Source of the DNA: Myxococcales bacterium | Lineage (GTDB): Bacteria > Myxococcota > Polyangia > Polyangiales > Polyangiaceae | Length of the DNA stretch: 64,000 nt | Assembly (NCBI GenBank): GCA_003151595.1 | Contig: PLXW01000053.1 | Coordinates: 1 to 64,000, forward strand | Direction: 5' to 3' | Position numbers and translations under genes: made by a program | The notes under the pieces: generated by a model | Databases searched by the model: none | Told to the model about the DNA's origin: nothing | Seen by the model: the letters and a program-made list of their open reading frames with translations, nothing else | Part shown: positions 19,395 to 28,325 of the stretch, one piece after another | Layout of the letters: the number at the start of each line of letters is the position of its first letter | How positions within the stretch are numbered: the first letter of the stretch is position 1

Positions 19395-20921
19395 TCACTT
19401 ACACGACGCGGGGTACAGCAACCACTGTGTCCGGCCGACGGTGGCGTCGGCGCAGCCGGTGGTGACGACGACGTCGAGGGTCAGGCCCGCGAGATACGCC
19501 GTGGTGAACGCGGGGTGCGTCGGAGCCGTCGCGCACTGCGATGACCCTGTGAGGCCGACCGGTGCGGCCGACGTGGCGCCGAGCGCCGAGGGGAGCGTGA
19601 ACGCACGAAAGGCCGGCGCGAAGCCGGTGCCGGTGTTGGTGAAGAGCTGCCAGTACGACACGCCGGTGAGCGCGTCGGCGCAGTCGTGCGTGACGAGGAG
19701 ATCGGGGCGCGCGTCGCCGTCGGCGTCCAGGATGGCATAGGTCGGTGCGCCGACGCCGGCCGCGCACGTGCCGGCGGCGCCGAGCGACGGAAACGAATCG
19801 GTCGGGAGCCCGGCCATGTCGGGGAGCGCGAGCGACGCCGACGCGCCGAAGCCCGTCCCCGTGTTGTGAAAGAGGAGCCACACGTTCGTTCCGACGCTCG
19901 GGTCGTTGCAGCTCTGGGTGACGACGAGATCGAGCTTGCCGTCGGCGTCGAAGTCGAGGAGGCCGAACTGCGGCTTGCTCGCCGACGCTGAGCACGAGAG
20001 CGTGCCGCTGGTGCTCGCGAACGCGCCGGCCGTGTACGTCGGATTGCTGGGGAGCGTGAACGTCGTCGGTGCTTGCGACGCGCCCGCGGCGACGCCGAGG
20101 TAGACGCGCCAGGCGTTGGTTCCGATCGCATCGGCGTCGCATGCCTGGGTGACGACGAAGTCGAGCTTGCCGTCGCCGTTGATGTCGAAGAGCGCGAACG
20201 CGGGGTCGTTCGTTCCGCTCGCGCTCGCGCACGTCGCCGTCGCGGCGCCCGTCCCGGCGAAGGCCCCCGGGGACATGCCGGGCGGGAGCGCGTAGGACGT
20301 CGCGGCCGACGCGAAGCCGTTCTTCACGTTCGGGTACACGAGCCAGCGCGACGACCCGACCGTCGCGTCGTTGCACAGCGAGGTGACGACGTAGTCGGGG
20401 AGAAGATCGCCGTTGGCGTCGAAGAGCGAGACGACCGCGCATCCCGCGGGTGACGCCGGCGGGATCGTGTAGCGCGTCGCCGTCGCGGCGAACCCGGCGG
20501 CCGATCCCGGATAGACGAGCCACGCGGTCACGCCGATCGTCGCGTCGTCGCACGCCGACGTCACGACGAGATCGAGCGCGCCGTCGGCGTCGAGGTCGGC
20601 CAGTGTGTACGTGAGCTTCGCCGTTCCCGTGGCGCAGGCGATCGAGCCCGTCATCGCCGCGAAGGGAGTCGTGGGGGCGCCGGTGATCGCGGGGAGCGCG
20701 AACGGGGCCGCGGTGCTCAGGAATCCGCACGTCGACGGAGTCGTCCCGCCGCCGGCGTCGGGGGTGCCGGGGGTCGAGCCTTGCTGCGGCGTCGTATTGC
20801 CGCTCGTCTCCGTAGGCGGCTGCGCCTTCGAGGAGCAGGACGCGAGAGCGAGGGCGAGCGCGATCGTGGCGGGGCGAAGCAAGAGGATGAAGAGAGCATG
20901 ATGCCTACCCCGCACGCGCAC
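19395..20921 (-). CDS. FG-GAP/VCBS-repeat lipoprotein
   Basis: A 508-residue surface lipoprotein (signal peptide with lipobox 'ALASC' near residue 29, then a Pro/Thr/Gly linker). At least six repeats of about 65 residues follow. Each contains a calcium-loop motif of the DxDxDGxxD kind ('LADLDADGALDLVVT', 'LFDANGDLLPDYVVT', 'LFDINGDGKLDFVVT', 'LLDFDADGKLDLVVT', 'ILDADGDARPDLLVT') and a 'SCxDxxVGxxxWLVY' segment, predicting a beta-propeller. Each repeat carries a Cys pair. The GTG start at 20921 is the only one that preserves the full signal peptide. Ligand unknown. Confidence 0.85.
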   Translation of the reverse strand: MRVRGRHHALFILLLRPATIALALALASCSSKAQPPTETSGNTTPQQGSTPGTPDAGGGTTPSTCGFLSTAAPFALPAITGAPTTPFAAMTGSIACATGTAKLTYTLADLDADGALDLVVTSACDDATIGVTAWLVYPGSAAGFAATATRYTIPPASPAGCAVVSLFDANGDLLPDYVVTSLCNDATVGSSRWLVYPNVKNGFASAATSYALPPGMSPGAFAGTGAATATCASASGTNDPAFALFDINGDGKLDFVVTQACDADAIGTNAWRVYLGVAAGASQAPTTFTLPSNPTYTAGAFASTSGTLSCSASASKPQFGLLDFDADGKLDLVVTQSCNDPSVGTNVWLLFHNTGTGFGASASLALPDMAGLPTDSFPSLGAAGTCAAGVGAPTYAILDADGDARPDLLVTHDCADALTGVSYWQLFTNTGTGFAPAFRAFTLPSALGATSAAPVGLTGSSQCATAPTHPAFTTAYLAGLTLDVVVTTGCADATVGRTQWLLYPASCK

Positions 20922-20994
20922 AAGCTCAACGCTGGGGTGCGCCGCCCCCTGGGGGTGCGCGCCGTCTCTGGTTTTGGCGTGTTAGCGTCCGCCG

Positions 20995-21804
20995 ATGACG
21001 AAGCAGGCGGCGCCGGTCATGGCGGGCAAGACGATCGACCAGCTCACGATCGACGACGAGCGGTCGTTTCAGCACGTCGGGCTCTACGCCGACCTGAAAG
21101 AGATCCTCCGGCGCGACGGCTATTCGTTTCGAGTGCTCCCAGCGGCGCTCGCGGGGCGCTGGGATCGCGCGCTCCTCTTGAACCTCACGTTCTGGGGGAA
21201 CGGCACCGGCGGCGACGTGCTCGAGAGCGATCGCATCCCGGCCGACGTCATCGCGCACGCCGCGTGGCATCACCTCGCGGCGCGCGCTCTCACGGCGTCG
21301 ACCGGTGCGCCGCAGTCGGCCGAGGCGCTGTTTCTGGGGGAGGCGATCGCGAGCGCGTTCGACGTGTACCTGGTGGGGCGGCTCCTGGGGCACGCGCCGC
21401 AGTCGTCCTTCCTCGAGTCGCAAGTGCCGGCCATGGCCGAAGCGGCGGAGGCGGCGGGGCTGTCGGACGACGGGTTCGAGACCATGCTCGGCGCGATCGC
21501 CGCCGATCCCGATCGCGCGTTCGAAGATCTTCGCGCGCTCCTCGTCGATGCGACCGCCGCCCTCTGCGCATGCAAGAACGCCGACGAAGCCCTCGCCGCC
21601 TTGGCCGCGTTCGACGGGCACCGCTTCGGACCGATCCTTCATCGGTATGAGCTTTCGAACTGGGTGCTCTACGCGCGCGCCTACGCCAGCGCGGCGCCTT
21701 CGCAGGACGCCAAGGCCCTCGCCGTCGATCGCGCGCTTCGCGAGCAAGGGGCCGCGTCGATCGAGTGGCTCACGACGAATTGGGTGACGCCCGCCATCGC
21801 TTGA
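20995..21804 (+). CDS. Conserved-looking helical protein of unknown function
   Basis: A 269-residue, mainly helical cytoplasmic protein. Possible ligand residues are clustered in 'VIAHAAWHHLAARAL' and, about 25 residues later, 'LFLGEAIASAFDVYLVG', a H-x4-H...E-type spacing that could hold a metal, though it is not the canonical HExxH. An 'FWGNGTGGDVLESDRIPADV' loop precedes it. I do not recognise the family. It sits upstream of, and in the same direction as, the CvfB-like gene (36 bp gap), so the two may be co-expressed. Confidence 0.7.
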   Translation: MTKQAAPVMAGKTIDQLTIDDERSFQHVGLYADLKEILRRDGYSFRVLPAALAGRWDRALLLNLTFWGNGTGGDVLESDRIPADVIAHAAWHHLAARALTASTGAPQSAEALFLGEAIASAFDVYLVGRLLGHAPQSSFLESQVPAMAEAAEAAGLSDDGFETMLGAIAADPDRAFEDLRALLVDATAALCACKNADEALAALAAFDGHRFGPILHRYELSNWVLYARAYASAAPSQDAKALAVDRALREQGAASIEWLTTNWVTPAIA

Positions 21805-21840
21805 AGCGCGCTCGCGCGGATTTGCGCTACATCGTGGGGC

Positions 21841-22692
21841 ATGGAGTCGTTGCTGGGTCGGAGGGCGGAGCTCGTCGTTCGAAAGGTCGACGCGGGCGCG
21901 GCGTGGCTCGGTGAGGACGCGAACGCCGCCGACGGCGCCTTGATCCCGCTCCCATCGAACGAGCTCCCGGCGGCGCCCGAGGTCGGCGCCGTGCTCGACG
22001 TCTTCGTCTACCTCGACTCGGACGATCGCCCGATCGCCACCACGCGCGTCCCCAAGCTCGCCCTCGGCGAGGTCGCGATCCTCACGGTGGCGGACGTCAC
22101 GTCGTTCGGCGCGTTCGTGAACTGGGGGCTCAAGAAGGACCTGCTCGTCCCGCTGCGCGAACAAACGCGCCCGCTGCGCATCGGCGATCGGTGTGCGGTC
22201 GGTCTCTACGTCGACGACACGGGGCGCCTCGCGGGCACGATGCGCGTCGCCGAGCTCCTCAGCCCCGGCGGCGAGTTCGTGCGGGACGAATGGGTCGAAG
22301 GGGTCGCGTGGCGCGAAGAGCCGGGCCTCGGGCTGTTCGTGATCCTGGAGAAGCGATGCCTCGCGCTCTTGCCGGTCACCGAGCCGCACGCGCTTCGTTC
22401 GGGCGACGCCGCGCGCTTTCGCGTCGCGCACGTGCACGCCGACCGCAAGGTGGAGGTCTCGCTCCGTCGTTTGAAGCACGAAGAGCTCGACGACGACGCC
22501 GAGCGCTTGCTGGAGCTCCTCTTGAGCCCGTCACCGCCGAAGCTGGGCGACGACTCGAGCCCCGAGTGGATCAAGAAGATGCTCGGCATCAGCAAGAAGG
22601 CGTTCAAGCGCGCGGCCGGGCGCCTCCTGAAGACGCGCCGAGTCTCGATCGACAGCGAGGGGTTCTTGAAGCCCGTCGAAGAAACGCGCTGA
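21841..22692 (+). CDS. CvfB-like S1 RNA-binding protein
   Basis: A 283-residue protein matching the CvfB/YitL arrangement: tandem S1-like OB folds and a C-terminal winged helix. The second S1 domain is clear ('GEVAILTVADVTSFGAFVNWGLKKDLLVPLREQ' region, about residues 78-120), as is a partner near 'RCAVGLYVDDTGRLAGTMR'. The winged helix is 'SSPEWIKKMLGISKKAFKRA' followed by 'RVSIDSEGFLKP'. Staphylococcal CvfB binds RNA and affects virulence regulation; here a general post-transcriptional role is inferred. Confidence 0.82.
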   Translation: MESLLGRRAELVVRKVDAGAAWLGEDANAADGALIPLPSNELPAAPEVGAVLDVFVYLDSDDRPIATTRVPKLALGEVAILTVADVTSFGAFVNWGLKKDLLVPLREQTRPLRIGDRCAVGLYVDDTGRLAGTMRVAELLSPGGEFVRDEWVEGVAWREEPGLGLFVILEKRCLALLPVTEPHALRSGDAARFRVAHVHADRKVEVSLRRLKHEELDDDAERLLELLLSPSPPKLGDDSSPEWIKKMLGISKKAFKRAAGRLLKTRRVSIDSEGFLKPVEETR

Positions 22693-22696
22693 GCGA

Positions 22697-23842
22697 TCAG
22701 CGGTTGTCGATCTCGTTCTTCACGAAGAGCGCCCCTTCGGTCACGATCTTCTCGCCCGGCTTGAGGCCGCTGAGCACGCGCACGTTGCCGCCGTTCTCCG
22801 GCCCCACTTCGACGATGCGCATGCTGAAGACGTTGTCGCCGGTGACGGTGATGACGCTCGAGTGCTCGCTGTCGCTGAGGATGGCGCGCGATGGGATCAC
22901 GAGCACCTTCGTCCCGGACGACGACGTGAGGACGATCTTCGCGAACATCTCCGGCTTCAGGCGCCCTCCGACGTTCGGCACCGTGCAGCGCAGCTTCACC
23001 GTGCGGCTCAGCGGGTCGAGGACCTCGCCGAGGTGATCGATCGTCCCCGGGAAGATCTCGTCGGCGTACGCCGGCACGCGCACGCCGACCTTCGCCCCCG
23101 CCTGCACGAGCGCGAGATCTTGCTCGTACACGTCGGCCAGCACCCAGACGGTCTCGAGGTTCGAGATCGTGAGAAGCGGTGATGACGAATCGGCGCGCAC
23201 TTCCTGGCCGACGAGCACGTTGCGCTCGACGACGGTCCCGCTGACGCCGGCTCGCACCGACGCGCCAACGGTCGGATCGCTCGCCGAGACGCCGAGCGAC
23301 GAGAGGTGGCTCGTGGCGCGCGCCCCTTCGCTCGTGGCCTTGCGGAGATCGGCCTCGGCCTGCGCGACTTCCTTGTCGGAGACCGCGCCGTCGATCTTCA
23401 GCTTGTGGACGCGGTCGACCGTGCGCTGCGCGATGAGCACGTCCTGCTGCGCCTTCTGCGCGTCCGACTGAATCTGGCCGACCTCGGGCGAGCTCAGTTG
23501 AAAGAGCGGCTGCCCCACGCGCACCTTGTCGCCCAGCTTCACGAGCAACGCGGTCGCGCGGCCGTCGAGCGGTGACGAGACGCGCTGCGTGTGGTCCTCG
23601 TCGAAGGCGATGCGTCCGGTGAGGACGAGGGTGCCCGCCACGTCGCTCTCCTGCACGTCGCCGATCTTCACGAACTGGAGCTGCGGACTCCCCTGCTCGA
23701 TCTTGATCGTGCTGTCGCTCGCGCCGGGGCCCGTTTGTCCGGCCTCGGCCGACTGCGAGTGTCCGCAGCCGGCGCACGCGGCGATCGCCGCGATTCCGAG
23801 CGCCGTTGCGAAGAGACGAGAGCCGTACATGCCGTGGATCAT
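22697..23842 (-). CDS. RND efflux periplasmic adaptor (membrane fusion protein, CzcB-like)
   Basis: A 381-residue lipoprotein adaptor (lipobox 'ACAGC') with barrel-sandwich halves 'VSSPLDGRATALLVKLGDKV' and 'VRAGVSGTVVERNVLVGQEV' flanking a helical hairpin, and a beta-barrel segment 'VWVLADVYEQDLALVQAG'. It would connect the inner-membrane pump to the outer-membrane channel. The start ATG (23842-23840) overlaps the stop of the outer-membrane gene as ATGA, showing translational coupling. No His-rich metal-binding N-terminal domain is present, so metal specificity is open. Last gene of the efflux operon. Confidence 0.93.
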   Translation of the reverse strand: MIHGMYGSRLFATALGIAAIAACAGCGHSQSAEAGQTGPGASDSTIKIEQGSPQLQFVKIGDVQESDVAGTLVLTGRIAFDEDHTQRVSSPLDGRATALLVKLGDKVRVGQPLFQLSSPEVGQIQSDAQKAQQDVLIAQRTVDRVHKLKIDGAVSDKEVAQAEADLRKATSEGARATSHLSSLGVSASDPTVGASVRAGVSGTVVERNVLVGQEVRADSSSPLLTISNLETVWVLADVYEQDLALVQAGAKVGVRVPAYADEIFPGTIDHLGEVLDPLSRTVKLRCTVPNVGGRLKPEMFAKIVLTSSSGTKVLVIPSRAILSDSEHSSVITVTGDNVFSMRIVEVGPENGGNVRVLSGLKPGEKIVTEGALFVKNEIDNR

Positions 23843-25119
23843 GGTGTTCCTTCGCCGACGGCGCGCGTCACGTCGATCCTTGCTTTGCGATAGTCGTCTT
23901 GGACTTTCAAGTAGTCGGCGCGCGTCTCGATGTACGTGCGCTGAGCCTCGAGGAGCTCGAGGAGCGAGACGGCGCCCGCTTTGTATGAAGACTCGGCCAC
24001 CCGCAGCGCGTCATCCGCGCGGCTGAGCATGCCACCTTCGTAGACGTCGAGGAGCGCCAGGGAGTGCTCGACGCGACGCACGGTCTCAGCGACCTCATGC
24101 TCCACGACGAGCTCCAAGCGCTTCGTTTCGTTGTCCGAGCGCTTCCTCTCGAGGCGCGATCGCGCGATGCCTCCCTGGTTCCGATCGAAGAGCGGCAAGG
24201 GGAGCGACACCGAGAGGCCGAGGGCATTGGCGTTGTCGCCCGAAGCAGTGAACTCGCTGTGCGTGTACGCCGCGCCCACCGAGATGTCCGGGTACGCCTC
24301 GCGCTCCGCAGCGCTCAGCTGCGCGTCGGCGAGCAGGATCCCCTTCTTCGCGGCGCGCATGTCGGGGCGCTGTTCCAGCGCGCGCGCCACGAGCGGCGCC
24401 AGCGCCGGCGGGGTACGTGGCGGCACGTCGGGGATCGCAGCGCCGGGGAGCTCGGCTTCGGACCGAAGGCCGAGGAGCGCGGCGAGATGCTGGCGCGTGA
24501 CGTCGAGCTCGAGCTGCGCGTCGATGAGCGCGTTCAGGTACTTGAGCCCTTCGAGCTCGATCTTCCTGAACTCGGCCGCCGAGATCTCGCCGGCGTTCGT
24601 CCGCGCGCGCGACAGGCGAATGGTCTCGTCGTACCGGGCCTTCATCGTCTTGCTCAGATCGAGCTCGGCCTGCTCGCGAACCAGATCGGTGAACGCGCCG
24701 CGCACGGCGAAGACGATCTCGCGCAGCGCGTCCTCGACGAGGAGCCGTCGCTGTTCGACGCCGATGTCGGCCGCGCGAATGCGCCGGTTTCGCTTGGCCC
24801 AGACGTCGACCACTTCGCTGACGCCCACGGTGTGAACGAGCTCGGAGAGCGGCCCGGGGTGAAGCCCCTTGTCTTCCTGGTTCCCCGCGCCGAGCACCAC
24901 GTTCCCGACCGCGTACTGGAACTGCGGGTTCCAGTAGAGACCCGCCGTGATCCGATCGACCTGCGCCGCTTCGATCTCGAGGCGGGCCGCGACGATGTCT
25001 CGGTTCCTCTGCAGCGCGATCGCCACCGCGCGGTCCATCGTCAGATCGTCGGCCCGCGCCGTTCGCGTGACGGCGAGGGCGACGACGCACGCCAGCGCCG
25101 TTCGGAGAAAGCGCGTCAT
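23839..25119 (-). CDS. TolC-family outer membrane efflux protein (CzcC-like)
   Basis: About 426 residues with a signal peptide (MTRFLRTALACVVALAVTRTARA). The two TolC repeats begin at 'LTMDRAVAIALQRNRDIVAA' and in the region 'QRPDMRAAKKGILLADAQLS'; 'PDISVGAAYTHSEF' and 'LGLSVSLPLPLFDRNQGGIA' are the family's equatorial and barrel-entry motifs. The start at 25119 overlaps the RND pump stop as ATGA. The protein would form the outer-membrane channel of this pump. Confidence 0.93.
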   Translation of the reverse strand: MTRFLRTALACVVALAVTRTARADDLTMDRAVAIALQRNRDIVAARLEIEAAQVDRITAGLYWNPQFQYAVGNVVLGAGNQEDKGLHPGPLSELVHTVGVSEVVDVWAKRNRRIRAADIGVEQRRLLVEDALREIVFAVRGAFTDLVREQAELDLSKTMKARYDETIRLSRARTNAGEISAAEFRKIELEGLKYLNALIDAQLELDVTRQHLAALLGLRSEAELPGAAIPDVPPRTPPALAPLVARALEQRPDMRAAKKGILLADAQLSAAEREAYPDISVGAAYTHSEFTASGDNANALGLSVSLPLPLFDRNQGGIARSRLERKRSDNETKRLELVVEHEVAETVRRVEHSLALLDVYEGGMLSRADDALRVAESSYKAGAVSLLELLEAQRTYIETRADYLKVQDDYRKARIDVTRAVGEGTP

Positions 25120-28100
25120 GGCTCCTCCTCCTCCGCGGCTGCGAGCTCGTCTTCCTTCTTCGTCCGGTTGCGACCGAACCACCTGTCCATGAGCTCGTAG
25201 AGCGTCGGCAGGAGGAGCATCGTGAGGAGCGTCGAGGACATCAGCCCGCCGATGATGACGATCGCGAACGGCCGCTGCGTGTCAGATCCGATGGCGTGCG
25301 AGAGCGCGGCCGGAAGGAGCCCGAGCGACGCCAGCATCGCCGTCATGAGCACGGGACGAAGCCTCTGCGAGACGGCGTCGAGGATGGCGTCCTGCGAATC
25401 GCTCCCGAAGCGCTCACGCGCTTGCCGCACGTACGTGATGAGGAGCACGCCATCCATGACGGCCACTCCGAAGAGCGTGATGAACCCGACCGCCGCGGAC
25501 ACGGAGAGCACCGTGTGCGTGAGGTACAGCGCGAACACGCCTCCCACCGTGGCGAAGGGGACGTCGAGCAGCACGACGACCGCCGGCAGCACCGCGCGGA
25601 ACGTCAGGTAGAGCAGGACGAAGATGCAGAGGACGGAGATCGGGACGATCACCATCAGCCGCTTCATCGCGCGCCGCTGGTTCTCGAACTCGCCGCCCCA
25701 CGTGAAGTAGTACCCCTCGGGGAGCTTCACTTCCTTCTTCACGCGAGTCTGCGCTTCTTCGACGAAGGAGCCCATGTCGCGCCCCTCGATGTTCGTCTTC
25801 AGCGCGAGGAACCTGCCGCCCTGTTCGCGGTTGATCTGCGTGCGTCCGAGATCGACGTGCACGTTGGCCAGCGACGAGAGCGGCAAGCGCGCGTTGCCCG
25901 CAGGCACCGTGAGGCTGCCGATGGCGTACTCGTCCCCTTCGACGGGCGAGGGGAGCTTCACGCGCACGTCGACCTTGCGCTCGCCTTCCCACATCGTCGT
26001 GGCGATGCGACCGCCGTACGCGCTCTCGACGACGTCTTCGACGTCACGCACCTGCAAGCCCACGCGCGCGATCGCGTCGCGATCGATGTCCGACACGATG
26101 TGCTGTGCGCGCCCGGCGCGGTACACCTCGACGTCGCGCGCGCCGCGGGTCTGCGAGATGATCCGCTTCACTTCTTCGAGCTTGTTCTGCATCAGCCCGA
26201 GGTCTTCGCCGTACACCTTGATGACGACCTGCCCGCGGATGCCGCTGATCGACTCTTCGACGCGGTCCTTGATCGGCTGGCTGAAGTTGTAGAGAACGCC
26301 CGGCCGCTTCTCGAGCTCCTCGCGCATGGCGATGACGATCTGCGCCTTGCTTCGCCCGGTCTTCCACTCCTTCTCGGGCTTCATGAGGACGAACGTCTCG
26401 GCCTGGTTCGGCGCTTCGTCGTCGGTGCCGTCTTCGGGGTGCCCTTGCTCGGTGAGCACGTCGCGCACCTCGGGGAACTTGAGCAGCGCGAGGCGCGTCT
26501 CGCGGAGGACCTGCGCGCCGCGATCGAGCGACACCGCGCTGGGCATCGTCACCGTGACGTGGATGTCCCCTTCGTTCATCTCCGGAAGGAACTCGGTGCC
26601 GAGCTTCGGGATGAGCGTGATGGCGTACGCCAGGACGACGAAGCCTGCGAGGCGCGTCGTGATCGGATACTTGAGCGCGACGCGCAGCGCCGAGAGGTAC
26701 TTGGCGCGAAGGAACGTCAGGAACTCGGGCTCGACCTCCTTCACCTTGCGGTTCTTGAGGAGCACCGTCGTGATGGCGGGGACGGCCGTGAGCGTGAAGA
26801 TGAGCGCGCCGCCGAGGGCGAAGGCGTACGTGAGCGCGACCGGGCGGAAGATTCGCCCCTCCACGCGCTCCAGCGTGAAGATCGGCATCATCGCGGCGAT
26901 GATGATCGACATCGAGAACAGGATCGGCCGCAGCACTTCCTTCGCCGCGCGGGCGACGATCTTGGGAACGTCCTCCGGGGGCGCCTGCTCCTCCGCCAGG
27001 TGGCGGTAGGCGTTCTCGACGAGGATGACGGCGCCGTCGAGCAGGATGCCGAAGTCGATGGCCCCCATGGACAACAGGTTGGCCGGAACTCCGACGTAGT
27101 AGAGACCGACGAACGAGGTCAGCAGGGCGAGCGGCATAGTGATGGCCACTGCCAAGGAGCCGCTGAAGGCTCGAAGGAACAGCCACAGCACCAGCGCGAC
27201 GAGCGCCGCGCCCTCGAGCATGTTGTGCGAGACCGTGGTGAGCGTCGTGTCGACGAGGCGCGTGCGGTCGTAGAACGGGACGATGTGCATCCCGGCCGGG
27301 AGCACCTCCTTGTTGACGCGGTCGACCGCTTCGTGGATGCCGTTGAGGACGTCCTTCGGGTTCTCGCCGCGACGGAGGAGGATGGTCCCTTCGATCGAGT
27401 CCATCGATCCGTTGCGCGCGACCGCTCCGCGCCGCGGCGTGTACCCCTCGACGACGCGCGCCACCGTGCGCACGAGGATCGGCGTGTTGTCGCGGAGCGT
27501 GATGACGGTCTTTTCGATGTCGTCGGCCGACTTCAGATAGCCGCGCGCGCGCACCACGAACTCGGCTTCGCCGTACGGAACGTAGCCGCCCGAGGTCGCG
27601 CCGTTCGATTGGGCGACCGCCGAGATCAGATCGTCGAGCGAGAGCCCGTTGGCGCGTAGGCGCGCCGGGTCGGCCAGGACGTGGAACTCTTTCTGGAAGC
27701 CGCCGAAGCTCACGACGTCGGCGACGCCCGACACGCGCTTCAGGTGACGAGAGACGACCCAGTCTTGCCAGCTCCGCAGCTCGCTCGGCGAGTGACGCTC
27801 GCTCTCGAGCGTGTACTGGTAGACCTGCCCCACTGGCGTGTCGTTAGGCCCCAGAGTCGGGACAACACCGTTGGGGACTTCGGCGTCGGGGAGACGTTCG
27901 GCCACCTGCTGCCGCGCGAAGTAGATGTCGACGCCGTCGTCGAACGTGACGATGACCTGCGAGAGCCCAAATGACGTGATTGAGCGCTGAACGAGGATGT
28001 TCGGCAGCCCCACGAGCGCCCGCTCCACGGGGATCGTGACCTGCTTCTCGATCTCCTCGGCGGCTTGCCCCGGGTAGAGGGTGATGACCATGACCTGGAC

Positions 28101-28232
28101 GTTCGTGACGTCAGGAAAGGCCTCGATTTTCAGCTTGCTGAAGGTGTGAATACCGAACAGCACGAAGCCGAGTGTGAGGACGAGCGTGGCTACGCGTCGT
28201 CGCACGGCGAGATCGATGAGACGCTCAAGCAT
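25116..28232 (-). CDS. Heavy-metal efflux (HME) RND pump, CzcA/CusA family
   Basis: A 1038-residue inner-membrane pump. ATG 28232 (MLERLIDLAVRRR) is the usual family start; an open frame upstream to 28487 is spurious. TM1 is 'VATLVLTLGFVLFGIHTF'; the periplasmic porter domain starts 'AFPDVTNVQVMVITLYPGQ'. The proton-relay helix reads 'GAIDFGILLDGAVILVEN' with both Asp residues and the Glu, the signature of the metal-exporting HME branch. The second half ends 'VSAAVGFITLFGVAVMDGVLLITYV'. No Met-rich copper site was apparent, so Co/Zn/Cd or another divalent metal is the likelier cargo, by inference. First gene of a pump-channel-adaptor operon, the reverse of the usual czcCBA order. Confidence 0.95.
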   Translation of the reverse strand: MLERLIDLAVRRRVATLVLTLGFVLFGIHTFSKLKIEAFPDVTNVQVMVITLYPGQAAEEIEKQVTIPVERALVGLPNILVQRSITSFGLSQVIVTFDDGVDIYFARQQVAERLPDAEVPNGVVPTLGPNDTPVGQVYQYTLESERHSPSELRSWQDWVVSRHLKRVSGVADVVSFGGFQKEFHVLADPARLRANGLSLDDLISAVAQSNGATSGGYVPYGEAEFVVRARGYLKSADDIEKTVITLRDNTPILVRTVARVVEGYTPRRGAVARNGSMDSIEGTILLRRGENPKDVLNGIHEAVDRVNKEVLPAGMHIVPFYDRTRLVDTTLTTVSHNMLEGAALVALVLWLFLRAFSGSLAVAITMPLALLTSFVGLYYVGVPANLLSMGAIDFGILLDGAVILVENAYRHLAEEQAPPEDVPKIVARAAKEVLRPILFSMSIIIAAMMPIFTLERVEGRIFRPVALTYAFALGGALIFTLTAVPAITTVLLKNRKVKEVEPEFLTFLRAKYLSALRVALKYPITTRLAGFVVLAYAITLIPKLGTEFLPEMNEGDIHVTVTMPSAVSLDRGAQVLRETRLALLKFPEVRDVLTEQGHPEDGTDDEAPNQAETFVLMKPEKEWKTGRSKAQIVIAMREELEKRPGVLYNFSQPIKDRVEESISGIRGQVVIKVYGEDLGLMQNKLEEVKRIISQTRGARDVEVYRAGRAQHIVSDIDRDAIARVGLQVRDVEDVVESAYGGRIATTMWEGERKVDVRVKLPSPVEGDEYAIGSLTVPAGNARLPLSSLANVHVDLGRTQINREQGGRFLALKTNIEGRDMGSFVEEAQTRVKKEVKLPEGYYFTWGGEFENQRRAMKRLMVIVPISVLCIFVLLYLTFRAVLPAVVVLLDVPFATVGGVFALYLTHTVLSVSAAVGFITLFGVAVMDGVLLITYVRQARERFGSDSQDAILDAVSQRLRPVLMTAMLASLGLLPAALSHAIGSDTQRPFAIVIIGGLMSSTLLTMLLLPTLYELMDRWFGRNRTKKEDELAAAEEEEP

Positions 28233-28272
28233 CCGGGACGTCGTGGTACTCCACCCTTGGGGCAAAACGCAC

Positions 28273-28299
28273 CGACAAATGGACGCGACAATTTGTCGC
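28273..28299. promoter_or_regulatory. Palindromic operator candidate between RND operon and enoyl-CoA hydratase
   Basis: GCGACAA-T-TTGTCGC (28285-28299) is a perfect 7-bp inverted repeat with a one-base centre. An extra CGACAA half-site lies at 28273-28278 in direct orientation, 13 bp from the matching half of the palindrome. It sits in the 93-bp divergent gap, about 50 bp from the pump start and 27 bp before the hydratase start, where one bound dimer could affect both promoters. Confidence 0.5.
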
Positions 28300-28325
28300 C
28301 ACGACGCGTTATGGAGGAATCTGCG

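Noticed and set aside
25296..27659. Plus-strand frame opposite the RND pump
   Set aside because: Arg/His/Asp-rich shadow. The pump on the minus strand has complete family motifs.
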